Positions 1 through 12,819 of a DNA stretch of 64,000 bases are shown piece by piece. The notes beneath the pieces were generated by a model, which saw only the letters and a list, made by a program, of their open reading frames with translations, searched no databases and was not told where the DNA came from. The stretch's first letter is position 1; the number at the start of each line of letters is the position of its first letter. The position numbers and the translations under genes are program-made. The stretch is from Stromatinia cepivora (Eukaryota; Ascomycota; Leotiomycetes; Helotiales; Sclerotiniaceae): NCBI GenBank assembly GCA_014898415.1, contig RCTD01000006.1, positions 806,001 through 870,000 on the forward strand, written 5' to 3'.

Positions 1-2433
1 AATTCCTTTAAAATTGACTTCTATATCTTCAATCAATCTATACAAGGTGGTGGTACTTCTATTAGGGGTAATCATTATCGTTTTATATTTGTGTATTATG
101 AGTCCCAATTCTTTTGTAACTTCCAGGTTCATCATGTTGATTATCGATTCCGAATCGATAATACCGTTAATCTTGATATTCTTATCTATAAGGGTTACAA
201 TGATAGTAAGTATATTGTATATTTCTTTTAATTGATAATTAAAGGAGGCGTTTAAATGATTAATAGTTACTAAAGCTATTACAGCTTTTTCGGCAAGAAT
301 TTCTGAATTTCTGAAAAGCTTTTTTCGTTCTTCGATATCTGCAATTAATGCTTTCTTGAGAGTTTGTTTAAGAAGATCTAGTATATATATAAAAACAATC
401 CCAATTGTTATTGGGATTTCGATTTTGCAAATCCGTTTCAAGATTTCTGTTGGGGATTCTGTGGTATAAGCAGTGATTAATACTTGCTTTTTTATTCTTG
501 AGGATCTAATACGAGAATTGGATATTCTATTCTTTCGCATTATACCATTCTTATTGGGTTCAAGAAAGCCCTCCCCTCCTTAAGATTTTTCTGCTTCGTC
601 TTCTTCGCTTTTATCGATATTTATGGTTTCATCCTTATTGGAGAATTCTTTCTTTAACCTCTCCCTTTCAATTTGATCCATTATTTTGAGCAATACTTTT
701 CGAGAAGTATTTAACGATTTTTGGGGTTTATCAATTTTGTTTTATTTTATCGATTTAGACTTTTTAGATGGTCGACTTTGTGGTTTTAAAGTTTCTTTAA
801 ACTGGGTAACTATATTAACATTGATAATTTCCCCTTTTTGATGGTTAACATTATTTACAAATGTACTTTTTATGATTTCGATATTAGAGATTCCGAGATT
901 CGGCGAGTCATCCTTAGTATTGGGTTTTTCCAGTTGCTTTTCTTATTGGTCAAGTTTATAAGTTTTTGCATATATTTCAATTTGATGGCTTTCTAGGGAA
1001 TCCTTTTGCTTGAAGATTGGGGAAGGGTTGAAACATTCTTTAGGATCAAATATAAAGATTCTGTATTCGTTATAATGATACAATCCAGTATTAATATTAT
1101 CGATCTTTTTAAGGCAATTTTGTTTTATAATATGATTATTATTATAAAAAGATCTTTCAAAGCAATAGTAACAGAGATAATCCTTCTTATAAGTTCCATT
1201 CACATCAAGAAGAATTCTCTCCTGTTCATTTTGAATAGGATAATTATCATATCTCGTATTGCCTCCTCAATAAATAATTTGATATTGTAATAACGAAAAA
1301 GATAACTTCGAATCCCTTGTACCTTTGATTCTTACCCTTAAATGATTCATACTAAATTTATCCAAGAGGTCAGTAATTTCATCTATAACGTTTTTTGGCT
1401 TCTATCCTTAAGAATAAAGCTTTATATTAGCATTAAAAACAAATAGAGTTTTCATATATTCATATATAATCTAGGAAACAGTAGTTTGATGAAATTTAGG
1501 TCTTTTGTAAATTCGGACAATAGAATCCTTAGAAAAGTATTATTTGTAGGTTTTGTTTATTATTCTCTTGAAATTCATAGAAACAGGATCATCAAGGTTA
1601 ACTTTAAATTGTTTAGCAATCTTCTTTCCCATTTAGGTATACAGGTCATGTAGGAATATCCTTTTAACTTTGAATTCGGTGATTATATGATTATCAATGA
1701 GTTGAGTAACCGAAAATGCGAATTTAGCAATATAGTTTTTTATTATTGTTGGATTTGTATTATAGTTTCCTTTATTCTTGTTACACTAACTATCAATAAA
1801 TTGATCAAGAAAATCTCGAGTACCTATTATTTACTGAGTATCGTAATTACAAAAGCATCGGAGTAATACTGGTTTCAATTTTTCTTTTCAATTATATTTA
1901 ATAGGGTTGTATTCCAGCATAAGTTTGATTTGGATAACAATGGTATAATCGTAGTATTAAGGAAATCGAGTTTGCATTTCCTTATTGGATATACTGTAAT
2001 CAATTTGCAAGGTATCCCAAATTGTAAGGAAGTTAGATATATCGATCCTATTGAAAGTAGGGGCAACAATACTTTTAGTATGCAGTATAATAGGGAATAT
2101 ATGTATATGATCCTTAGTGCAAATAGCAAATAGAATTTTTGATGGGTTTTGCTGTTGTTGATTTACTTCTTTTTCTTTTTTGGTTTTCTTTGTTTTTTCT
2201 TCTTTTTTAATAGGATTTCCGTTATTATTAGTAAAGAATTCTTTGATGGATTCAAAAGGATTGATAATTGAAGTAATGATACTATCCTTTAATCCTTAAA
2301 GAATATTTTACAGAAGATTCAATCTCGTAAACAGATCAAAATTATTTATTATATTATCGTAATTTAATTGAAAAGTATTTGATTTATTAAAATTTGATTC
2401 AATATTTGATTTTCGATAGTTTTTAATATTCAT
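1..2433 (-). mobile_element. Ty3/gypsy gag-protease relic, RIP-degraded, cut by window edge
   Basis: Reading the minus strand from an ATG at 2433, several frame-interrupted blocks resemble an LTR-retrotransposon polyprotein. Around 1500-1790 is a capsid-like stretch (motif KIAKQFKVNLDDPVSMNF). Around 1110-1190 is a broken zinc knuckle (CYYCF, then H and C, with CCHC spacing no longer canonical). At 1-240 is a retropepsin-like segment containing GIIDSESIINMMNLEV, where the family catalytic triplet D-T/S-G reads D-S-E. Stops and AT-rich codons are frequent throughout. The order gag, knuckle, protease on one strand supports one decayed element whose RT and integrase would lie left of the window. 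It is not the same family as the element at 5-12 kb, judging by different protease-region wording. Not expected to be functional. Confidence 0.72.
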
Positions 2434-3430
2434 AATTTTCCTTTAATAAATCTTTAAAAGAAAGGGAAAGATATATATAATTCTTCCCAGGGTTTTCCTT
2501 CTTCCAAAGGAACACATAAATTTCAAACCCTTTAACTAAAAGTTTTTTTAAAATATATCTTAAATTTTTGATTGCCGATATCAAGGATGGTAATTTAATA
2601 TACTATACCCAATCCTTTCTATTGCTCTAATATATATTTAGATATTCAAATAACTTTAAAGGTATATAAGATATTCAAGGTTCTTCAATATGATTAATTG
2701 TATTCAGTTAAGGTTGTCTTCGGGATTGGAATTTTCTTATTTGCAGAGATAAATAATTCATTTGTAAATGGGAACTCCATTATATTTGGAGTTCTAATAT
2801 ATTTTTGGCATTACTAGCTATATCCCCGAGTAGGATCTTCGTTGATATATTCCTTTCAATATGAAGAATAGAATGATGATTCTACTGAAAAATGATTCGT
2901 TTTTGATATAATGGGTGAATACGAGTAAGGGAGCTTTGATAATCAAAATTTTCTCATTCAAAGCTTAATAATCCTATATTTTTGAAAGGGTTATCCTTTC
3001 AAGATCAATCCCATTCCTCTATCTACAAGCTACTAATTCTATTTTCTTTTTAATTATGGTTTCCTTACAGATATATTTATATAGTATAAACCATACAATC
3101 CGAATCCCTACATAGATCATTATTGTAAAAAAGGTAGATCAAGATACATACATCCCGATAGTATATTGCAAAGGGAAATGGGAATTGGAATTGATCAGAT
3201 TACATTATAGAAACTTCAAGTAATAAAATTAGTAGGTTTAGATAATGATTTGGGTTATATACAAATGGGGTACAAAAAGACTAATGGAAAAACGATTGAT
3301 TTCTTTCAAGGAAAGGGGAGCAGAGCCCTCTCTTATATCTAACTACGAGGAGTCATATGACCATATGACTACGAACTAGCTACGTGTTAGGCCTTGATAT
3401 CCCAACTTTCTCACAGTATACAGTGTGATT
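2434..3430 (-). other. Probable leader/5' LTR zone of the minus-strand gypsy relic
   Basis: This stretch lies just upstream (on the minus strand) of the gag relic, where a leader and 5' LTR are expected. It has no coding signal. Near 3300-3400 on the minus strand there is a TATA-like ATATAAGAGAGGG downstream of a short palindrome (3351-3370), which would fit an LTR promoter. No second LTR copy lies inside the window to prove it, so the boundaries are unknown. Confidence 0.3.
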
Positions 3431-5000
3431 ATGATCAATTCTATTGTTCCATTCAGATTCGGTTCTGCAAGGACATTTCCAGATTTTCTTGATCCTTTGA
3501 TTACTTTCAGAATTGATACTCTTCTTATTCTTTTTAGATCTTTTATTATTTTGAAAAAGATAAATATAGAATATATTCCTTTTTTAGCTTTTGAGGAAAT
3601 AGAATCCTGGAAGATTAATCCTCCAAAAATGTTTCCAAATTGTTTGAATAAAAGGTTAGATAATCCAAACTGATTATTTATTTCGATTTATATAATCATA
3701 GTATTTGCTTAGATTAAAAGTATCCTGGTATCAATGGTTTGTAGAAAAGTGTTAATAGCGATTTTATCCTGTATCTCAGTGATCTTGTATATAAGAGTTT
3801 TGGTATAGGTTATAGTCCAATCTCTATATCATTTGATAGGGTCGGTTCTGCTGAGCGAAGCTTATATTAGAATAGACTGATATTCTTATAGTACTATGAG
3901 CTTAGCAATAGTTATTATAAATGCAAACTTCTTTTTGAGTGTATTGATGATCATCTTAAATGGAAGAGTTGTAATACCTTGATTAAGAATGGATAGTTTT
4001 ATAAGATGTACTTAATCAATTAACGATTCGATTTATTTATAAATATTCTTGAAAACTTTATAATTCTATATATATTCTTGTTATCAATATCAATACTCCA
4101 ATTAGAAAAAAATAAGCTCGAAAAAGATTTCTTAAAAAATGATTGAGAATGAAGTAATAGATTTATTAGAAATGGATCCCAATATATTATCATCAAAATC
4201 TTTCATCTTTATATCTTTACTAATATCTTCCCTGAATTAAATTGCTACAAAATATTCCGAAAATTCCTTTTGATATTGAATTTATTTCTTTTAATCATAT
4301 TTAACTTGAAGATTGATAATGGAAGGTAAAATAGATGATTTGATTGAAAGTTAATCGATTTGAGTATAGATAAATTTATTCGTTAGATCGAAGCTTGGAA
4401 TGGATATCATTGATATAGAAACAAATGGATCGTTCTCTGGATTGACTGAATTCTAGATTCTTTGAACTTAATATTTATTTTTCAAATATAAATATTATTC
4501 CGATTATTGAATATAGATTATAAGAAGAAAATCGTTTTGATTTTTTGTTATATTGAATAAAGGTAATTAAATTGATATAAATATTGAATTATAGATAAAA
4601 TAGAAATAATATTTTAAAAATGATCTTTTGAGTACTTAATAATCACTGGATAGGAAGTTGCGTAGATTTTAAAAGCTATTGGGTTTATAACTATTACGGG
4701 ATAGTATAATTACATAGCATTTTCAGGGATCGTTGAATAGATGGTATACATGATTGATAGAGTAAAAGAATTGAATGACTTGCCCTTAATTATATGAATC
4801 AAGAGCTATATATATAGAACAAATGAATGGTTATCTAATCGATATACATCTTAATTAGGCTAGATCTTTGTTTATTAGTATATCAGGATCACCTTATCAA
4901 TTGGTGGATTGGTAAGGGCTAGTAGATCCTTCATTCCGATTAGAAATCATACGCTTTGATCCTTCATAAGATACAGGGGATTGCGGGGCTTTCCGTGACA
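3431..5000. other. AT-rich DNA without recognisable genes
   Basis: Very AT-rich sequence with stops in all frames apart from an open stretch at 3425-3673 that reads in both directions and shows no family resemblance. It probably consists of older RIP-mutated transposon debris. A GC-richer patch at about 4975-5000 abuts the point where LTR homology of the next element begins. Confidence 0.5.
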
Positions 5001-5174
5001 GTATAATAAAATAATGACTCTAATAATATATACGCATAACCCCGCAGTTTATGAATAAATATTTATATATATATATTTAATCACTTTTTACAAGCCATAG
5101 TTTTTCAATTGTAGATTCTAAAGAATATAATTGATTTTATTTATTCAGTTTTATTATAACTTTTGTATATTATA
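5001..5174 (+). repeat. 5' LTR remnant of the gypsy chromovirus
   Basis: It matches 11768-11941 over 174 positions with no indel. Differences are transitions only. The right edge reads TATTATA where the 3' copy reads GCGTTACA, so the LTR end is placed at 5174. The left edge is an abrupt loss of similarity next to TGACA, suggesting truncation or a later insertion. Confidence 0.8.
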
Positions 5175-6859
5175 TTATCTACAATTCATTTACAAATGTC
5201 CGGCTATTTGATGGCCTTTTAAATAATACTTCATTTTAATAATATCTTCTTAGGTGAATTTTTATAAATGTTATATTCAGAGGAAGAAGATCTATTCCGA
5301 TTTAATCGATGAAGATATAAATATTTTTAGAAGTGTACCATTATTTTTATAATATAACGAACTTCTTCTTTTATATATTTCAAACCTTCGAAAGTATATT
5401 CTAAAGAATTCTTTTTTTTTTCTCAATTATTTCAATAATCCTTCAAAAAAAATATGAATACAGGATTGGATAACATTATCATTAAAAAAAAGAAGATTAA
5501 TAAAGAGAAAATTCCAATATATAAAATCGATACTCTCAACAATTCAATTACTCTTTTCGAATTATTATTATAATTATAAAATCTCTATATAATAATTATA
5601 AGTTTGAAGAAGGAGAATCAACAATTGAAAACTATGGTAATGATGAGCTTTATAACAATACAATTTTCTTCTGAACTCCAAATAATACCTATATAGGTAT
5701 CCAGGTCAATAATAGTATTTGGGACTCTCTTTATTCCTTTAATCGAAATCTAAGAACCTTTATCTAAGCAAACCTGAAGATCCCGAAATCAAAGGAAAAA
5801 AACTTTAATTAAATAATCTAATTATTCGGGGTTCTTCGATGAATCTCCTTTCTTTTCAAAAAATGATGATCCATTTAATAATCAAGGGTCCCCTCATTCA
5901 AAAAACCGATCTAACCGATCAAGATTGTATTCCCGCGTCAATCATAACTTATAACAAAATGTATATATATCAAAACCTACAAATCTTATTACTAAACTTA
6001 ACGATGATATTGAATTTAAAGCTAGTTTGTGGCAATTATTGATTATAGAACAATTCGAACTATATACTATATTACTTAAGAATAAAACACAATGTTGTAT
6101 ATATATAATCGATCAAACCGAATCGGAAGTATAAGCATATTGTTATACTCTTTATATATAAATGCCCCGATTTATGGTATTCGAATTGATCGAACAATTT
6201 ACAATGATCTATCGGAATCCGGCCGAAATCGATGATGTTTGTTTTCAATATAAGATATAGATCATACCTAATACAATTCGATATAGCAACTTTCTAGAAT
6301 AATATAGAAAATTCAGATTACTTGTTATTCAAATAGAGATTATCAATAATAAGATTTTATTTAGGGATCTCGAATAAAAGATTTCCGATTTTCTTTTACA
6401 AATAATAGTAATACTTATCAAAGATTATAAGATTATAAAAGAATTTGTAAATATATTTATTAAAATAGATCAAAACGAAATTTCATTATAAAAACGAAAT
6501 CAATATTGTATTGATTGAAAAGCCTCTATAACTACTTACAAATTAATGATTATTATGAACCCCTTATAATCCTTTTAGAGTTCTAATAACTCCAATTTTG
6601 GAATCTTTATATTCTTGAAACCATTTCTATCCCGGAATACCCTTTCTGGATATACCGGCCTTGCTGCATCCAATAATTATTCGAATTTCAAATGTTCATC
6701 GTCTTTTCCCTTTCCTAGAGTAGTATGTACGTTGACACTTTATATCGATAATTTTAATGAGATCGAGACAGTACAAGAAGAAGCAGAAGAATTCGAAGAA
6801 TATCGGGATATCAAAGAAGATTTCAATTTAGAAGTTATAATTGAAGTTATATAGAATGC

Positions 6860-7216
6860 TTGTTTAGAAAAAGAAAAGTGTTTAAAATTAAACATTTAGA
6901 TTTTGTTTCCATTTTAAGCGCTATATGGGATATAAGATTTTTTGATTTAATCAAACTTATGGGAGGAGAAGCATTCATCCTTCCCTGCAATCTTTCGAAA
7001 AATGGTTATATTTATCAATCAAGAGCATTTATTGATTTTAAAGCAAATGGATTCGCTTTTATTAATATTATATTTCTTACTTGTTTATTTCCTATATTTA
7101 AATCCAGAATTATATTGTTTGAAGTTTCAATTGAAATTAAAGAGTATAATGATATACAAGGTTATATTATTATTTATTTCATATTCCTTAATTTAATGGT
7201 CGATAATTATAAATAA
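6860..7216 (+). pseudogene. Retropepsin-like segment of the gypsy relic
   Basis: An open stretch of 118 codons lies between the 5' LTR and the RT. It contains SRAFIDFKANGFAFIN, which has the spacing of a retropepsin active-site loop, but the catalytic D-T/S-G has become D-F-K. The N-terminal part and the preceding gag are not readable; 6615-6854 holds an acidic open stretch that could be the end of gag. Assignment rests on position and this one motif. Confidence 0.5.
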
Positions 7217-7984
7217 TCTTTTGTCCCTTTTTTTATTATTGAATTAGGGAGTTATAATATTATTTTAGGTAGACTTTGATTATCAGAGATTCGAATAAAG
7301 CTTGATTACTTCAATCGATATTTCGAATAGCTTAAAGAGAGATCCTGTATCATTTTTTATTCGAATAATTTCTTCGTTATCCAATCATCCCTTTGCAAAC
7401 GGAAAATTGATCGATTAATTCAATAAAATACTGATCGATAAAATAATCAGTTCAAAGAATATTGGAATCGAAGAGATTTATAATTGAGCAAATCAATCGC
7501 AGTTGGTGATATATAATAAGAATCTTCAAATATAAATGTAATATAGATTCTTATTGAAAAAAAAAAAGTCCCGATTCCTTTCAAATTCAATCTATCTTTT
7601 TTCCAATTAATTATATTATTATTATAAATCTATGAATACCTCCTCTATATGTTATTCGAAATCCTTAATCTATACATACTCAAATCCGATAAATTCTAAT
7701 TAGAATACAAGAAAAATAAATAAACTGAACTCTTTATTATTACTCTGAAAGAATTCGATAATATAATAGATTTCCAACGAAACAAATGATATACAAAAAA
7801 AAGAGTATTAATTGCCCTGATTGAATTCAAGAATACAAAAGTTCGAGAGAAACTCGATTAAATATTAGCTGAAATCAATTCAAAATCTAAAATATCATTT
7901 GAATATCGATAATATTATCGAGCCTTTTCCAAATATAAATCAAATATCTTATCTCCTAACCGATTTTATAATTATAAAATTATA

Positions 7985-9230
7985 TTGGAAGATAAAGGAA
8001 AACAAATCTTATATTACAATCTGTTTTATAAGATATCCCTGGAACAATTGGAAATCATCAAAGAATATATTATGGATAATTTTAACAAAGGTTTCATTGA
8101 ACCCAATCAAGCCTTTTATATTGCATCCATTCTATTTGTTAAGAAACTCAATAATAATTTGAGATTCTATATAAACTTCAGATTATTGAATTCCTTAATG
8201 TATAAAGATCAGTATCCCCTTCCTTTGATCGACGAAATATTTTCTTAACTTTCCGGTACTAAAGTCTTTACCAAACTTAATATTTGTCAAACTTTCCATC
8301 ATATAAGAATGAATCCTACTTCGGAAGAGTATACTACTTTTCGAATCTGATATAGATCATATAAATGCAAGGTCGTATTATTCGGATTAATGAATGGTTT
8401 TGTAACCTACCAGTATTATATGAATAATATTTTATTCGATTATCTAGATATCTTTTGTATAATATACCTCGATGATATTTTAATCTATTCTGAGAACGAA
8501 GAAGAGTATTAAATTTATATTAAACTAATTCTCGAACGATTAAAAGCCGCTGGCCTATAAACAAATTTCAAGAAATGCGAATTCAATATTATATATATTA
8601 AATATTTGGGTTTTATTATCTTTATTAAAAGAATAGAGATGGACCCTGAAAAGATTGAGATAATTGAGAATTAGACTTTTCCAACAATAGTAAAAGGGAT
8701 CCAATCATTTTTCAGTTTTTACAATTTTTATCGACGATTTATTAAAGATTACGGTATAATAACAAAACCTTTTAACAAATTCATTAAAGCAAACATTAAG
8801 TTTGTATTTGATAAAGTATGCCAAAATGTATTCAATATCTTGAAGAAAAAGTTTATCTCCGTTCTGCTTTTACAATATTATAATTATCGATTCCCCTGTA
8901 TACTCGAAATAGATATATTTGATGAAATAATTATTAATATATTATTATAATAATATAACGAAGATTGATTTCCCGTAACTTATTTCTTCAAGATTATAAT
9001 TGCTATTAAATTGAACTACAAAATTTATAACAAAGAAATACTATCAATCATTTGATCTCTCAACCATTGAAAAACGGAACTCACTGGTTTACTATATAAA
9101 ATCAAAATTTATATCGATTATAAAGCCCTCGAATATTTCATAACTATTAAGATTTTCAATGTTCGACAAACTCGCTAAACAGAAATTCTAATCGATTATA
9201 ATTTTATTATTATGTATCGCTTTGGAAAAG
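7985..9230 (+). pseudogene. Reverse transcriptase and RNase H segment of the gypsy relic
   Basis: The reading begins with SLEQLEIIKEYIMDNFNKGFI and continues through LFVKKLNNNLRFYINFRLLN and YPLPLIDEIF, all conserved RT fingers/palm blocks. After a stop at about 8248 the frame resumes (LSGTKVFTKLN, then FRI followed by a stop). The polymerase motif YLDDILIYS is intact near 8468-8495. Connection and RNase H-like blocks follow to about 9180 (YNKEILSII, HWKTEL), ending with FGKDNPFADILTHR. At least six in-frame stops are present, several where TGG or CAG would be expected, fitting C-to-T/G-to-A mutation. Confidence 0.9.
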
Positions 9231-9489
9231 ATAACCCTTTCGCCGATATTTTAACCCATCGGATCGACGAATTAGACCTCCAGAACTATACCAAAAAGAA
9301 GAATCGCCTCCAACAGTTTATTAAAGACAACCAAGTTGATACCGAAATCATAAAAAAAGCTTTACAAAAGTATCATCTAAATGAAATAGCGATTATTAGT
9401 ATCGATTTGAATGAAATCGCTCTTCGATTCGATCTAGTTAATTATATCATTAAAACAAATAAAACTATAGATAACTTGTTAACATTCAG

Positions 9490-10260
9490 AATATAAACTA
9501 CTTAAGATTACAAGTATATATCACTTCAAAATGATCTTTTATTTTACAATAATTGTTTGATGGTGTCCGATGTCGACAACCTTTGAACTTATCTGATTTG
9601 TAAAACCTATAATTCCATTTCCATTGTTTATTTTAGTATAAGCAAAACCTATCTTTTATTATCTCAACAATACTATTGGCTTAGAATATACAATACTATA
9701 ACCAGATATATATATAATTGTTACGTTTGCAAATACAGTTCTATTTCATACAATTGTATCCCCGGTTTATTACATTCATTTCCGATTCCTAATCAAATAT
9801 AGCAATATGTCATTATAGATTACTACAGTTTTAATAAGGATAAATATGGATATAATAACATTTTAATCATTATTGATCAATTGATAAAGCAAACTATCTC
9901 TATATTTTGTTATAAATCAATCGATACTCGAATTTAAGTATAATTATATCTTTACTATATATATCGATATTATAGTTCCTTTAACATTATAGTATCAGAT
10001 CGCGGCCTTTAATTTATATTACAGTTCTGGAAGGAATTCAGTTAAATCCTAGGAATCGATTTCAAACTATCTATTGTTCACTATTTCCAAATCGATAATC
10101 AAATTAAAATCTATAATTAGTATTTTTAATAGTGGTTAAGGCCGTTTATTAATTATTATCAAAACAATTAATCAGAATTCCTATTTATGATGGATTACAT
10201 ATAATTTACTCTTCTATACAACTCCTTAGAAGGGCTTATACCCTACGAAATTCTATACAG
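9490..10260 (+). pseudogene. Integrase segment of the gypsy relic
   Basis: Downstream of RNase H, frames can be followed through a zinc-finger-like block (YLLLSQQYYWLRI, then CYVC at about 9723) and the catalytic core (VIIDYYSFNKDKYGYNNIL, then IVSDRGL at about 9989-10009), then an E-region-like stretch with RPFINYYQ. Several stop codons and frame changes interrupt it. Order and spacing match gypsy integrases. Confidence 0.75.
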
Positions 10261-10689
10261 GCATGCATCGAAATGTATGGGAATGGAAGGAAGATGTTAA
10301 TAAGCTAATAAACGATATGAATATATGTAATACCTGTATATATATAGAATATAATAGATTAGCTCTTATACGAACAAAAAAAGGTCTATTGTATACCCAA
10401 ACCAAAATATCGAAATCCACGAATGCTTATTGGTGTAAGATCGATTTCGATATCGGAGATTATATATAACTTAATGTAAAGAGTTATTTTATTTAGAAAC
10501 TATTTAAGAAACTGGACTTCTTAATTCAAGGAAGATTTAAGATCATTAATCGATCTGGGAATTCTTTTAAATTCGAATTCCTGATTATAATAAAAATTCA
10601 TCCTGTTTTCCTTTTAGATCGATTACACAAGGTATATAACAATCCCTTTTTTGGTCAGATATTCGAATTACCTCTGTTTATTAATATAA

Positions 10690-10875
10690 TTGGTGATTCG
10701 GAATAGGAAATAGAAAAGGTTTTAACAGTAAAGAAAGCACAAAAAATTCTATTATACAGAGTCTCATGGTTTAATAGCAATATCGATTTTATCTGGTATT
10801 CTGTTTTCGATCTTAAAATATCATCGCATCTTTTGTGCGATTTTCATCTAGTTAATCCAATATTGTCTGATTCTT
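10690..10875 (+). pseudogene. Chromodomain remnant at the end of the gypsy polyprotein
   Basis: The frame reads EIEKVLTVKKAQKILLYRVSW, then IWYSVFDLKISSHLLCDFH, matching the E-V-E-K-I, Y-x-V-x-W and W-x-P pattern of chromodomains carried by chromoviral integrases. The codon just before EIEK is TAG where tryptophan (TGG) is expected, a G-to-A change. Chromodomains in this class direct integration to heterochromatin; here it is broken. Confidence 0.7.
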
Positions 10876-11228
10876 CTAATTGACTAATCGATTGGATAAA
10901 ATTCTATGAAAGTGGAAAGGATAATTATAATCATATGGATGACGATTCATTTATAAAATCAAGGGAAAGAAAAATGTTCTTTAATATAGCAGATTAGATA
11001 TTATGATTTTATGATGGTATATACGCATATAATCGTGAAAGGATCAAAAACCTATACAAATTTGAGGGAATTTGATTGTATATGCACATGGCCTGAGTTT
11101 CATACAATAGACGAGCTGTTACCACCAAAACAATACAAAGGCAATATATATCTATGATCATTTCAAAAAAATTATGCAAAGGGAAGCTTGAACATGGTAA
11201 AAACAAAATATAACATCACCTCTGTCGA

Positions 11229-11556
11229 TTTCGTTCAATTTGGTTGATTTGGTTGATTTGATCAATTTGGTCAATTTGGTCGATTAATTTGGTCGATTTC
11301 GGAATTGATCATATTAACCACCCATCATCATTATACTATAATTCAATCTTCTTCCCTTTTCTATTGAAACTTTTTCCTTTCAAAGATTCCCCAAATCAAA
11401 GAGAATACAAATCAATATTAATTTAATTAATTGATGAACGATTTGGTCGATTTGATCAATTCATTTGTTATTTTGGTCAATTTGATCGATTAATTTGGTC
11501 AATTTAGTCAATTTCCAGTAAATTGACCAAATCAACCAAAATGACCAATCTAATTG
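11229..11556. repeat. Degenerate TTTGGTCAA minisatellite with an inverted block
   Basis: Two clusters of a roughly 9-bp unit (TTTGGTCAA/TTTGGTCGA/TTTGATCAA) lie at about 11229-11308 and 11440-11513. They are followed immediately by the reverse-complement unit (AATTGACCAAA and similar) at about 11518-11556, so the second cluster can fold into a hairpin. It sits between the chromodomain and the 3' LTR of the gypsy relic. Confidence 0.7.
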
Positions 11557-11659
11557 ATTTAAAGCTTATGAACCTTTACAAAACCTGATTTCCGATGAAA
11601 TAACAATGGAATAAAGGAATAAAACACTCGAAAGCGAGCTTTTCCGAAGGGGGGGATAA

Positions 11660-11941
11660 TGTTACAAATCGTGAATCACAGAAGATTAATCATATGATAC
11701 CTTTTATCTTTTATATCTATTGATAAGCTGATCATCCATATATATGTGTTACGATTTATATAATTTAGTATAATAAAATAGTGACTTTAATAATATATAT
11801 GCATAACCCTGCAGTTTACAAATGGGTATTTGTATATATATATCTAGTCGCTTTTTACGAACTATAGTTCTTCAATTGTAGATTCTAAAGAACATAATTG
11901 ACCCTGTTTATTCAGCTCTACTACGGCTCTTGTGCGTTACA
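11660..11941 (+). repeat. 3' LTR of the gypsy chromovirus
   Basis: It begins with TGTTAC directly after the polypurine stretch GAAGGGGGGGATAA and ends at GTTACA. Only the last 174 bp (from 11768) match the 5' copy. A second TGTTAC at 11747 is an alternative start. Confidence 0.65.
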
Positions 11942-12819
11942 AAAGCTATAAATCAATAGTTTTTCAAGTATACTGTAAAAAGAATAATATTATATATTTA
12001 TATTTATTATTATATTCAAGTTATTTAATTTAGGTATTTGATATTGACTGTTTTGGTAATCTGAAATGTTTATATAATAATCAAATTAATGGATTTATCA
12101 AGGTATATATCAAGTATATTTCGAAGGTTGAATTCTTTATAGCTTTTAAAGCTGTATACGAAAAATCAATTATTTCTCAGAATATAAAATCAGGGTTTTG
12201 AGGAACAAATTTAATCTCATTTAATTCTGAAACTGTACTTGTGAAATTAGATATTCGAATTTGTATATTTATTCTTTCCTTTTTCGATCTAAATCAATAG
12301 ATCTTTCAAATCCTTTGTAATTTAATTGAAGCTTTTTCTTAATCAATTTTAATGAAATTTCGAATAATTTGTTATCAATCAAGTTTCTTTATATTTATAT
12401 TCGAAACTGTATTAATTTTAGTTAAAGGTATAAAGAGATTAGTTTATGAAAATATACTTTTGATTATAAAGATTTGTATATTTCGGAAGGCAAATGAAGT
12501 ATTAAGTAAGTATCGATATATAAAAAAAATTTAATTATGTTAAAAAAAAGTGTTCATTGAATAAAAAACTTTTGATATATTATTTTAGCAAAAGATTGAT
12601 ATTTAGATTCAATATAATAAGTATTAAAAAGGGGGGAATTTTAATAGGGAAGTATCTTCTAATTGATGTTGTAGTAAATATGGAAAGATAGGATATAATA
12701 TAAAAACTTGTTAAAACAATATAATAGATTCTAGATTGTTAGATTCTTAATAGTTTTAATCAATTGATTCAATTATTGTTGAATAATATAGATTTAAAAT
12801 GGTTAAATAGTATAAAAAG
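11942..12819. other. AT-rich DNA, no gene seen
   Basis: Right flank of the gypsy relic, still very AT-rich. A short open stretch at 12352-12534 has no recognisable features. Probably more RIP-affected debris. Confidence 0.5.

Larger units (their letters stand above)
5001..11941 (+). mobile_element. Ty3/gypsy chromovirus relic with paired LTR remnants
   Basis: Two direct repeats of 174 bp (5001-5174 and 11768-11941) align without gaps and differ, as far as I can align by eye, only by transitions, the signature of RIP. Between them, in one orientation, are degenerate protease, reverse transcriptase, RNase H, zinc-finger integrase and chromodomain segments, the order of a Ty3/gypsy chromovirus. 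A polypurine tract at about 11646-11656 precedes TGTTAC at 11660, which may be the true 3' LTR start. If so, the 5' copy has lost its first ~108 bp, since homology stops abruptly at 5001. Every coding segment carries in-frame stops, so it is not expected to be active on its own. Confidence 0.88.
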
